In this document: positions 1 through 5,880 of the stretch, piece after piece
How positions within the stretch are numbered: position 1 is the stretch's first letter
How the letters are laid out: each line of letters opens with the position of its first letter
DNA from: an uncultured Eubacteriales bacterium
Lineage (GTDB): Bacteria; Bacillota; Clostridia; Christensenellales; Borkfalkiaceae
Length of the DNA stretch: 8,271 bases
Assembly (NCBI GenBank): GCA_905207385.1
Contig: CAJLLH010000048.1
Coordinates: forward strand, 1 to 8,271
Direction of reading: 5' to 3'
Position numbers and translations under genes: made by a program
The notes under the pieces: model-generated
What the model saw: only the letters and a program-made list of their open reading frames with translations
The model's database searches: none
Told to the model about the DNA's origin: nothing

Positions 1-1
1 G

Positions 2-832
2 CTTGACGAAGGGCTTGTGCCCCAGGGTATGGGCAATTACGACAATAAAATATTTGTAAGCGGATACATGAATGACGGCTCGCCTTCGCGCATTTACCTT
101 ATTGAAAACGGCGAGACGACGGGCTATGTTACCGTTAAAACAGACGGCAAAGACTATGCGGGGCACGCGTGCGGCGTCGCTTCAAACGGCAGCAAAGTAT
201 GGCTTGTTTCCGAGGGCACTGTGTACGTGCTTAAATATACCGACGTAATTACTCAGGCAAAAACCAACGGCACAGTTGAAACGAGCACCACGTGGAAAGC
301 CAACTGCAACGCCGACTTCTGCTATTACGACGATTCTTACATCTACGTAGGCGAATTTTACCGCAAAGGCAACTACGAAACGGACGAAAGTCACCGTTTC
401 ACCACCCCCGCGGGCGACGAAAACACAGCACTCATTTTAAGATACAGCGCATACAGCACCAACCCCACCACTCCCTCGCGCGCATACAGCATAACGGGCG
501 AAATTCAGGGCATGGCAATGAACGACGACGGCGACAGAATTGTGCTTTCGCAGAGCTACGGACTGAGTAATTCGCATATACTTACGTACGAATTCAGTTC
601 ATCGAGCACTTCATACAGCACCACCGCTCTTAAAATTAACGGCTCGTCGGTGCGCATGTATTACCTTGACAGCGCAAACCTTGTATCCGATTACGAAGTT
701 CCCAGCATGAGCGAAGGACTGTGCTCTTCGGGCGATAAAATTTACGTATTGTTTGAATCGGGAAGCAAAAGATACGGCGCGTTCGTGCGCGAAAGAATTG
801 ACCACATTTATTCTTTCAGGGTGCGCAAGTAA
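2..832 (+). CDS. 3' part of a probable exported beta-propeller-like protein, unrecognised family
   Basis: The reading frame is open to the left edge (LDEGL precedes the first GTG at 17), so this is the C-terminal part of a longer gene and the true start is outside the window. I do not recognise the family. Numbering from the GTG at 17, a similar short unit recurs: PQGMGNYDNKIFVSGY (2-17), ACGVASNGSKVWLVSE (51-66), ADFCYYDDSYIYVGEF (99-114), IQGMAMNDDGDRIVLSQS (163-180) and SEGLCSSGDKIYVLFES (233-249). Each is a small-residue turn, then a polar loop, then a beta strand, as in the blades of a beta-propeller. The protein is rich in Ser, Thr, Tyr and Gly, which fits an extracellular protein, but any signal peptide would lie upstream. 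It ends with a basic RVRK tail, and an intrinsic terminator follows about 70 bp later, so it is not part of the rnf unit. Coding is clear; the fold is inferred and the function unknown. Confidence 0.8.
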   Translation, partial: LDEGLVPQGMGNYDNKIFVSGYMNDGSPSRIYLIENGETTGYVTVKTDGKDYAGHACGVASNGSKVWLVSEGTVYVLKYTDVITQAKTNGTVETSTTWKANCNADFCYYDDSYIYVGEFYRKGNYETDESHRFTTPAGDENTALILRYSAYSTNPTTPSRAYSITGEIQGMAMNDDGDRIVLSQSYGLSNSHILTYEFSSSSTSYSTTALKINGSSVRMYYLDSANLVSDYEVPSMSEGLCSSGDKIYVLFESGSKRYGAFVRERIDHIYSFRVRK

Positions 833-902
833 AACCGTGCGGATATGCTTCAGCGTATGATTTATGGCAAGTTTGCAACAAAATAATATAAGCATAAGTT
901 TT

Positions 903-932
903 AAGGCGGTCGCAGTTTTGCGCCCGCCTTTT
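903..932 (+). terminator. intrinsic terminator after the first gene
   Basis: The 5' arm AAGGCGG (903-909) pairs with CCGCCTT (924-930). After one T/C mismatch the stem continues with CGCA (911-914) against TGCG (919-922), leaving a GTTT loop. The TTTTCAATTT run follows directly. This is a typical rho-independent terminator about 70 bp after the stop codon at 832. Confidence 0.85.
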
Positions 933-1128
933 CAATTTATTATCCGCAAGTTTTTATTCCGCTTACTTTGTGCAAATATTTTCCACGCACAATTTTTATA
1001 AAAGCAATCAGAATTTGCAACACGTTTTCAAAGTATTGCATTTTGTGCACCCGCTATACCTTATTATAAAAAAATTTTGTCTGCAATCAATAAAAAAAGC
1101 ACGATATGATTTTACTTTTGGGGTGAAA
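933..1128. other. AT-rich intergenic gap
   Basis: This stretch lies between the terminator of the first gene and the Gx-family gene. It is AT-rich with no convincing coding sequence. An open frame from a GTG at 970 to 1152 has no ribosome binding site and an unremarkable product. A weak promoter-like pair is visible: TTGTGC (1043-1048), a 16-bp spacer, then TATAAA (1065-1070). A transcript starting there would have a leader of about 75 nt before the Gx gene. I see no RNA gene or known riboswitch. Confidence 0.5.
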
Positions 1129-1140
1129 ATGCTTTATAAT
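1111..1140 (+). promoter_or_regulatory. candidate promoter just upstream of the Gx-family gene
   Basis: A perfect TATAAT lies at 1135-1140 with TTTACT (four of six matches to TTGACA) at 1111-1116 and an 18-bp spacer. If it is used, transcription would begin at about 1147-1149, at or next to the ATG of the Gx-family gene, giving a leaderless mRNA. The TATAAT can also be read as part of the seven-codon ORF at 1129-1152, so the box may be coincidental. Confidence 0.35.
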
Positions 1141-1152
1141 ATCTACGTATGA
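1129..1152 (+). CDS. possible seven-codon upstream ORF coupled to the Gx-family gene
   Basis: The ATG at 1129 is preceded by GGGGTGAAA, which resembles the common GGAGGTGAAA ribosome binding site. It opens a frame reading MLYNIYV that stops at TGA 1150-1152. That stop overlaps the downstream ATG (1149-1151) as ATGA, a classic arrangement for translational coupling. The Gx-family gene has no ribosome binding site of its own at a suitable distance, so ribosomes ending here could re-initiate on it. Alternatives are leaderless translation from the TATAAT at 1135, or chance. The peptide is too short to judge by composition. Confidence 0.35.
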   Translation: MLYNIYV

Positions 1153-1823
1153 AATCCGGAGTGTTTTCCGCAAAAAAAATTGCGGTACTGGCGCTGTTTA
1201 CCGCGCTGGGACTTATTGTGTTCATAATAGAAAACCAGTTCCCCCCGCTGTTTGTGCCGGGGGCGAAAATGGGTCTTGCCAATATTTTTTCGCTGGCGGC
1301 GTTAATTCTTTACGGCCCTGCCGAAGCATTTGCCGTTGTAATCGTAAGAACGGTGCTCGGCTCGCTTTTTGCAGGCAACATTTCAATGCTGATGTACAGC
1401 TTTTCGGGCGGCGTAATTTCGCTTGCGCTCTCTTCCGTGCTGATGTACACCGTATACCCGCGCGTAAGCCTCATGTCGGTGAGCATAGCGGCGGCAGTTC
1501 TGCACAACATCGTACAGAACGCCGTATACGTTCTTGTTACCGATACGCCGCTTATGATGGCTTACATGCCCTACCTTGCGCTTATAGGCATACTTTCTGG
1601 CGCGATTGTTGGCGCGGTTGTCGCGCTTATTTTTAAAAAAGTGCCCGAAAACGTATTTGTAAAAGCGGGGTTCGGCAACAATTCCAGGCACAAAACAGCC
1701 GAAGTCGCAAAGGGAAATGCTTTGGAAGACCAGACAGCCGTTGCCGATGCGGAAACTTTTGAAAAAGCCGCGTCAGACGAAGTCGCGACCGAAAATAAAG
1801 AGACGGAAAATTCCGAGCTTTAA
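1149..1823 (+). CDS. Gx transporter family membrane protein (Hpre_diP_synt_I-type)
   Basis: A 224-residue integral membrane protein. Residues 1-165 carry about five to six hydrophobic segments with signature features of the family also called heptaprenyl diphosphate synthase component I: PGAKMGLANIFSL (37-49), GSLFAGN (71-77), YSFSGG (83-88) and LHNIVQ (118-123). The family resembles the substrate-binding membrane subunits of ECF transporters and is often found beside rnf genes in Firmicutes. The prenyl-synthase name rests on weak evidence and the transported substrate is unknown. Residues about 166-224 form a hydrophilic tail rich in Glu, Asp, Ala and Lys, probably cytoplasmic and longer than I expect for the family. 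The ATG at 1149 gives the expected N-terminus (Lys-rich, then a membrane helix) but lacks a Shine-Dalgarno sequence. rnfC follows 137 bp downstream on the same strand without a strong terminator between, so co-transcription is plausible. Confidence 0.85.
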   Translation: MKSGVFSAKKIAVLALFTALGLIVFIIENQFPPLFVPGAKMGLANIFSLAALILYGPAEAFAVVIVRTVLGSLFAGNISMLMYSFSGGVISLALSSVLMYTVYPRVSLMSVSIAAAVLHNIVQNAVYVLVTDTPLMMAYMPYLALIGILSGAIVGAVVALIFKKVPENVFVKAGFGNNSRHKTAEVAKGNALEDQTAVADAETFEKAASDEVATENKETENSEL

Positions 1824-1850
1824 TTTTTGCCGCAGAGCTCTGCGGAGAAA
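1824..1850 (+). promoter_or_regulatory. hairpin between the Gx-family gene and rnfC
   Basis: A perfect 16-bp palindrome, CCGCAGAGCTCTGCGG (1830-1845), begins 6 nt after the Gx-family stop codon. It is flanked by TTTTT on the left and AGAAAAAA on the right, so the flanks can extend the stem. The T run is on the 5' side on either strand, so neither direction has the U-tract of an intrinsic terminator. It may be an RNA-processing or stability hairpin inside a Gx-rnf transcript, or a protein-binding dyad. Confidence 0.45.
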
Positions 1851-1873
1851 AAACAATTCAATTTGTTATCTTT

Positions 1874-1887
1874 CGGGCATAAGCCCG
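1874..1887 (+). other. small hairpin in the rnfC leader
   Basis: CGGGC (1874-1878) and GCCCG (1883-1887) can form a five-base-pair stem with an ATAA loop. It has no U-tract and is not recognisable as a known regulator. Confidence 0.3.
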
Positions 1888-1919
1888 CGGATATAGTTAA
1901 ACGTAATTAAATTTTTTTG

Positions 1920-1939
1920 CGGAAACCCAAAAATTTCCG
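1920..1939 (+). other. hairpin just upstream of the rnfC ribosome binding site
   Basis: CGGAAA (1920-1925) can pair with TTTCCG (1934-1939) around an eight-base loop. It ends nine bases before the AGGAGGT of rnfC. The stem is weak and does not include the ribosome binding site, so a regulatory role is only a possibility. Confidence 0.3.
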
Positions 1940-1948
1940 TATTAAAAC

Positions 1949-1955
1949 AGGAGGT
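1949..1955 (+). promoter_or_regulatory. ribosome binding site fixing the rnfC TTG start
   Basis: AGGAGGT ends five bases before the TTG at 1961. The strength and spacing of this site support the rare TTG start codon. The resulting N-terminus (MKAVKGRFFFGGVH) matches the usual RnfC beginning. Confidence 0.85.
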
Positions 1956-1960
1956 AAATT

Positions 1961-3271
1961 TTGAAAGCTGTAAAAGGCAGATTCTTTTTCGGCGGAGTGC
2001 ACGTGCCCGACATGAAGGCACTTTCGCAGAATGCGCCGATTGAAGAGCTACCCGAACCGCCCGCAGTTACGATTGCCACCAGCCAGTCACTCGGCAAGCC
2101 CGCAATCCCCTGCGTTAACGTGGGCGATACGGTTGCACAGGGCCAGCTTATAGCGCGCGCGGACGGAGCGATTTCATCAAACGTGTTCGCCAGCATAAGC
2201 GGCAAAGTAACCGCCGTAACCTCGCTTGAAAACGAATGCGGCCAGCAGGGCCAGTTTATCGTTATCGAAGGCGACGGTTCGGGAAACAAACAGTTCCTGC
2301 CCCCTCTCTCCGACCCCTCGACTGAAGAGATTGTGCAGAGAGTAAAAGATGCAGGCATAGTAGGCCTTGGCGGTGCGGGATTCCCCACCGCGGTAAAGAT
2401 GCAGCCCCGCACACCCGTTGACACATTCATTATCAACGGTAGCGAATGCGAACCCTACCTTACCTGCGACCACCGCGTCATGATTGAAAAGACTGACGAG
2501 GTTGCGCGCGGCGCAAGGTATTTAGCAAAAGCTTTGGGCGTAAGCAATATTATTATAGGCATCGAAACCAACAAGCCCGACTGCATTGCCGCATTTGAAA
2601 AATTTGACGACATAAAAGTTGTCGCTCTGCGCAAAATGTACCCTATGGGCGGCGAAAAACAGCTTATTTACAGCGCAACGGGCAGGAAAGTCGGACTCGG
2701 CAAACTTCCCGCAGACGTCGGCGTAGTTGTAAACAACGTTGCTACCTGCCTTGCAGTATGCGAAGCGATAGAGCTCGGCAAACCGCTTATTGAGGCTATA
2801 CTTACCGTGTCCGGTCAGTCCGTACAGCGTACCGCAAACGTCAAAGTGCCCGTGGGCACGCCTCTTTCCTATATAGTGGAAAAGTGCGGCGGCGAAAAGG
2901 ACGCGCCCAAGAAAGTTGTGCTTGGCGGTCCTATGACTGGCGTTGCCATAAAGAGCTACGACCTTTACGTTAAAAAGACTACTTCGGGCATACTTCTTTT
3001 ATCTGAAAAGGAAGCGGCGGCGGAAGAACCCACTCCCTGCCTCAACTGCGGTCTGTGCGCAGACCATTGCCCCATGCACCTTATGCCTATGAACACCGCG
3101 TTCTATTCTGCGGCAGGCGATATTGATAAGGCGGCTAAAATGGGCGGAGCAATGTATTGCATCGAATGCGGCGTGTGCGAATATGTATGCCCCGCAAAGA
3201 GGCCGCTTATTCAGGCTATAAGAAAAACCAAGGCTGCCGTGCGCGCACAGCAGAACAAAGGAGGCAAATAA
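1961..3271 (+). CDS. rnfC: RnfC, NADH-side subunit of the Rnf complex
   Basis: RnfC is the peripheral cytoplasmic subunit where NAD+ is reduced with electrons passing through the Rnf complex. The 436 residues match the usual clostridial length. Domains in order are: an N-terminal barrel-sandwich region (about 1-100, GGVH at 11-14, then VNVGDTVAQGQLIA at 52-65); a NuoF-like nucleotide/flavin region with GLGGAGFPTAVKM (135-147), NGSECEPYLTCD (159-170) and YPMGGEKQL (227-235); an SLBB-like region (about 275-340); and two 4Fe-4S motifs, C360-C363-C366-C370 and C400-C403-C406-C410, the second followed by Pro. The usual HP of GGxHP is HV here and a conserved histidine of the barrel region appears to be Phe (NVFASISGKV, 74-83). 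This is the first rnf gene; rnfD starts immediately after its stop codon. Identification is secure. Confidence 0.97.
   Translation: MKAVKGRFFFGGVHVPDMKALSQNAPIEELPEPPAVTIATSQSLGKPAIPCVNVGDTVAQGQLIARADGAISSNVFASISGKVTAVTSLENECGQQGQFIVIEGDGSGNKQFLPPLSDPSTEEIVQRVKDAGIVGLGGAGFPTAVKMQPRTPVDTFIINGSECEPYLTCDHRVMIEKTDEVARGARYLAKALGVSNIIIGIETNKPDCIAAFEKFDDIKVVALRKMYPMGGEKQLIYSATGRKVGLGKLPADVGVVVNNVATCLAVCEAIELGKPLIEAILTVSGQSVQRTANVKVPVGTPLSYIVEKCGGEKDAPKKVVLGGPMTGVAIKSYDLYVKKTTSGILLLSEKEAAAEEPTPCLNCGLCADHCPMHLMPMNTAFYSAAGDIDKAAKMGGAMYCIECGVCEYVCPAKRPLIQAIRKTKAAVRAQQNKGGK
3259..3264 (+). promoter_or_regulatory. ribosome binding site of rnfD
   Basis: AGGAGG lies within the last codons of rnfC, seven bases before the rnfD ATG at 3272. 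The rnfC stop TAA (3269-3271) directly abuts that ATG. Confidence 0.85.
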
Positions 3272-4426
3272 ATGGATAACAGCATAGTAATTTCCACCCC
3301 TCCCCACGTGAAGTCGAAGCGCACCACGCGCAAAATAATGCTCGACGTGCTCATCGCGCTCGCCCCCGCGGCTATCTGCGGCATTGTCTACTTCCTCCTC
3401 GACGCGTTCATACTGGAAGTAACGTGCGTTGCGTTTGCGGTGGCGTCTGAGTTCGTTTACTTCTTCATCGCGAAGGGCGGATTCAACGTTCGCTTTGCAA
3501 ACAGCGAAACAAAACAGCTTGCTAAAAAGGTTGCAGAGCTTAAAAAGGCAGGTCAGCCTTACGACGAAGCCGCTTCCGCACTTAAAGCAAAGCGCGCAGA
3601 ACTCAGGAAAGCAGCTTTTGCCAAATCGCGCGGAGTATGCATCAGCTGGGTAAAACAGTTCGACTTTACCTCGGTAGTAACGGGACTTATTCTTGCACTC
3701 ATACTCCCCTCCACCGTTAAATGGTACGAGGCTGCAATCGGTTCCGTGGCTGCGATTGTATTTATAAAAATGTTATTCGGCGGAACGGGACGCAACATTG
3801 CCAACCCCGCAGCGGCAGGCAGACTGTTCATGTTCATATCCTTCGCCATCACCACTTACACCGCGGCTAACTTCGGCACTATCGGCGAAGCAAGCGGCGA
3901 AACGCTTACCTCCGGCGCAACCTATCTTTCGGGCGCGCTTCTTATCGAAAACCCCAACTTAGGCGCAATTTCGCTTCTGGATTTGTTCCTCGGAACGGGC
4001 GTTGCGGGCTGCATAGGCGAAACCTGCAAACTCGCGCTTATAGTAGGTTATATTTATCTTGTGGTAAGGCGCGTGATAAAATGGTGGCAGCCCCTTTTAT
4101 ACATCGTTGTAACAGGTCTTATGGCGGCAGCACTTAACGCAGACTTCGCGTTCTTCCTGCCCTCCATACTTTCGGGCGGCGTTATGTTCGGCGGCATATT
4201 CATGTTCACCGACTACGTAACTTCACCTAAGGGCGTTTATGCGCAGATTGTATACTACGTTGTGGCAGGTATTCTTACCGCGGTGCTCCGTCACTTCACG
4301 CATATAGAAGTTGTATCTTTCGTAATCGTAATAATGAACCTTATAGTTCCCCTTCTTGACGCTTATATAAGGCGCAAACCTTTCGGTTACAAACGCGAAA
4401 AGAAAAATAAGGAGGTTTCCGACTGA
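3272..4426 (+). CDS. rnfD: RnfD, FMN-carrying membrane subunit, with an unusual cytoplasmic insertion
   Basis: RnfD is a polytopic membrane subunit that binds one FMN covalently on the outer side and shares its fold with NqrB. The N-terminus is typical (STPPHVKSKRTTRKIMLDVLIAL, 8-30, read across). The flavinylation motif is SGAT, with Thr217 the expected attachment residue. Other family features are FGGTGRNIANPAAAGR (169-184) and FMFTDYVTSPKG (310-321). I see about nine to ten hydrophobic segments. At 384 residues it is some 50-60 longer than usual. The excess is mainly a Lys/Ala/Glu-rich stretch at about 76-125, between the second and third membrane segments, with two predicted helices around a QPYD turn (96-99). 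In ordinary RnfD these segments are joined by a short loop. The stop codon overlaps the rnfG start as TGATG. Identification is secure; the role of the insertion is unknown. Confidence 0.96.
   Translation: MDNSIVISTPPHVKSKRTTRKIMLDVLIALAPAAICGIVYFLLDAFILEVTCVAFAVASEFVYFFIAKGGFNVRFANSETKQLAKKVAELKKAGQPYDEAASALKAKRAELRKAAFAKSRGVCISWVKQFDFTSVVTGLILALILPSTVKWYEAAIGSVAAIVFIKMLFGGTGRNIANPAAAGRLFMFISFAITTYTAANFGTIGEASGETLTSGATYLSGALLIENPNLGAISLLDLFLGTGVAGCIGETCKLALIVGYIYLVVRRVIKWWQPLLYIVVTGLMAAALNADFAFFLPSILSGGVMFGGIFMFTDYVTSPKGVYAQIVYYVVAGILTAVLRHFTHIEVVSFVIVIMNLIVPLLDAYIRRKPFGYKREKKNKEVSD
4409..4415 (+). promoter_or_regulatory. ribosome binding site of rnfG
   Basis: AAGGAGG sits ten bases before the ATG at 4426, inside the end of rnfD. 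The rnfD TGA and rnfG ATG share one base, which favours coupled translation. Confidence 0.8.
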
Positions 4427-5880
4427 TGAGTAACGAAAACGGAAAAGAAAAGAAACCTTTTTCAGTAAAAGAGTTTTTTAAAAGCACCTCCTTCAAATGC
4501 ATAGCCGTTCTGCTTGCCATAGTGCTTGTGTGCGGCATACTGCTTACAATCTGCAACAGTCTGTTTAAAGTTACCGACCAGGAACGCTTTGACAGAGTTA
4601 TAAGCCAGATTTACGGCAAACCCGTTTCTACCGAAGAAGTTGAGCTTGACGAACTTGAAACCAAATTCGATAACGGCACAATAAATTCGGCTTACAAAGT
4701 AAAAGACGACGGCAACTACCTTGTTAACGCTTCGGGTACAGGCGGCTTCGGCGGCACGGTAACCTGCTGGGTAGTAGTTGAAATTACCGACGGCGCTGTA
4801 AGCGGCATAGGCAACGTAGTTATCGAGAGCAGCCAGGGCGAAACTTATCTTAACAAAATCCCCGACGCGGCTTTCGACTACTATTCGGAAAACTATGAAG
4901 ACGGCGAAGCTTTTGACGTCGCAGACATCAAAAACGAAGGTCTTACAGGCGGCGCAACGCTTTCCATGACCGCAATAACCAACTCCGTAAATACTGCCGT
5001 AGACTTTGTAAAGAGTCAGGTACTCGGCGAAGTTATTGACGATCCTTTTGAAGATTTTGCTTATACCAAGTATATAGACAAGACCAACACCACCGTTGCA
5101 CTTGACGGTTCTTCGCTTGTTTACCATGTAACGACTACGGGTTATGCTCCCGCTGGCGCATTCAAGATTGACATTACTATGGGCGAAGACAAAAAGATTT
5201 CGGCTTACGAAATTAAGACCAACGGTTCGACCGATCAGAGCTATATAGACAGCATGCCCGCAAACGTTAAAGACGGCTCGCTTTTCAAAGGCAAGACTGC
5301 CGAAGAACTTCTTACCCTTCTCGGCGGAGCTGACAGCGGATTTACCGATAAAGAAGCTGACGAAGCACTTACAGGCGGTGCAACGCGTTCGAGCATTCTT
5401 TGCGCATACGCAGCATTGTTTGCAGTTTCCAATTACGATATCTGCAAGGGCGACACAGAACCTTCGGTAAACTTTGTAAATACTCAGTATATAGATGTTG
5501 AAAACACTACCTACACCATTAATGGCGATAATATCGTTTACTCCATTGTAACGACCGCTTATCGCCCCGCTAAGGCTTTCACCATCGAAATTACTGTAGG
5601 CGCTGACAAGAAGATTTCGGCTTACGAAATTAAAATAAACGGTTCGACCGCTCAGAGTTATATCGATAAAATGCCTGCAAACGTAAAAGACGGTTCTCTT
5701 TTCAAAGGCAAGACTGCCGATGAACTTATCGCTCTTCTCGGCGGAGCTGACAGCGGTTTTACCGACCAAACTGCTGACGAAGCTCTTAAATGCGAGGCAA
5801 CCCGCTCGAGTATTCTGTGCACATACGCCGCTCTGTTTGCAGTTTCCAATTATAGTTTACTGGGAGGTGCGCAAGAATGA
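4426..5880 (+). CDS. rnfG: RnfG with three tandem FMN-binding-like domains
   Basis: RnfG is the outward-facing flavoprotein subunit; FMN is attached by ApbE to a Thr in an S/T-G-A-T type motif. One membrane helix (about 24-46) anchors it. The family is normally about 180-220 residues; this protein has 484. Domain 1 (about 48-204) is the RnfG-like part, with GFGG (107-110) and TGGATLSMT (174-182, Thr178 the probable FMN site); the usual ETPGLG stretch is replaced by GETYLNK. Domains 2 (about 210-340) and 3 (about 349-480) are copies of each other: I count 92 identical residues of 126 between 212-337 and 351-476, with no gap. Domain 2 has TGGATRSS (Thr320). Domain 3 has KCEATRSS (Thr459), so two glycines and a threonine of the motif are changed. 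Position between rnfD and rnfE confirms the gene. Whether domains 2 and 3 are flavinylated is inference; a multi-flavin extension for extracytoplasmic electron transfer is possible. Confidence 0.93.
   Translation: MSNENGKEKKPFSVKEFFKSTSFKCIAVLLAIVLVCGILLTICNSLFKVTDQERFDRVISQIYGKPVSTEEVELDELETKFDNGTINSAYKVKDDGNYLVNASGTGGFGGTVTCWVVVEITDGAVSGIGNVVIESSQGETYLNKIPDAAFDYYSENYEDGEAFDVADIKNEGLTGGATLSMTAITNSVNTAVDFVKSQVLGEVIDDPFEDFAYTKYIDKTNTTVALDGSSLVYHVTTTGYAPAGAFKIDITMGEDKKISAYEIKTNGSTDQSYIDSMPANVKDGSLFKGKTAEELLTLLGGADSGFTDKEADEALTGGATRSSILCAYAALFAVSNYDICKGDTEPSVNFVNTQYIDVENTTYTINGDNIVYSIVTTAYRPAKAFTIEITVGADKKISAYEIKINGSTAQSYIDKMPANVKDGSLFKGKTADELIALLGGADSGFTDQTADEALKCEATRSSILCTYAALFAVSNYSLLGGAQE
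5059..5436 (+). repeat. internal duplication in rnfG, copy 1
   Basis: This segment encodes residues 212-337 of RnfG. It repeats at 5476-5853 with an exact 417-nt period and no indels. Shared DNA blocks include AAGATTTCGGCTTACGAAAT (5194 and 5611), TTCAAAGGCAAGACTGCCGA and TGCAGTTTCCAATTA (5421 and 5838). The last 83 residues are most alike: I count 71 identical. Confidence 0.95.
5476..5853 (+). repeat. internal duplication in rnfG, copy 2
   Basis: This is the second copy of the 417-nt unit, encoding residues 351-476 of RnfG. Its flavinylation motif differs from copy 1 (KCEAT against TGGAT) although the flanking sequence is strongly conserved. The N-terminal 40 residues of the unit have diverged more than the rest. 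Confidence 0.95.
5862..5867 (+). promoter_or_regulatory. ribosome binding site of rnfE
   Basis: GGGAGG followed by TG lies nine bases before the rnfE ATG at 5877, inside the end of rnfG. The start codon overlaps the rnfG stop codon as ATGA. Confidence 0.8.

Noticed and set aside
970..1152. 60-codon open frame starting at GTG
   Set aside because: It has no ribosome binding site, lies in AT-rich intergenic DNA and has no recognisable features. Only its last seven codons (from 1129) have a plausible start site and are listed separately.
1863..1909. Possible rnfC promoter (TTGTTA at 1863, TATAGT at 1892, TAATTA at 1904)
   Set aside because: Spacers are 23 bp or the -35 match is absent, so no pair is convincing. 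The operon may be read from upstream of the Gx-family gene.
1824..1960. Known riboswitch class ahead of rnfC
   Set aside because: The region is short and I see only simple hairpins, with no conserved riboswitch core.
833..1960. NusG domain II protein gene that often accompanies Gx and rnf genes
   Set aside because: No open frame between the first gene and rnfC, other than the Gx-family gene, has suitable content. If present in the genome it is elsewhere.
4462..5769. 435-codon open frame on the minus strand, opposite rnfG
   Set aside because: It mirrors the rnfG coding sequence including the duplication. The + frame has clear domain motifs and the antisense product has none, so it is a shadow of codon usage.
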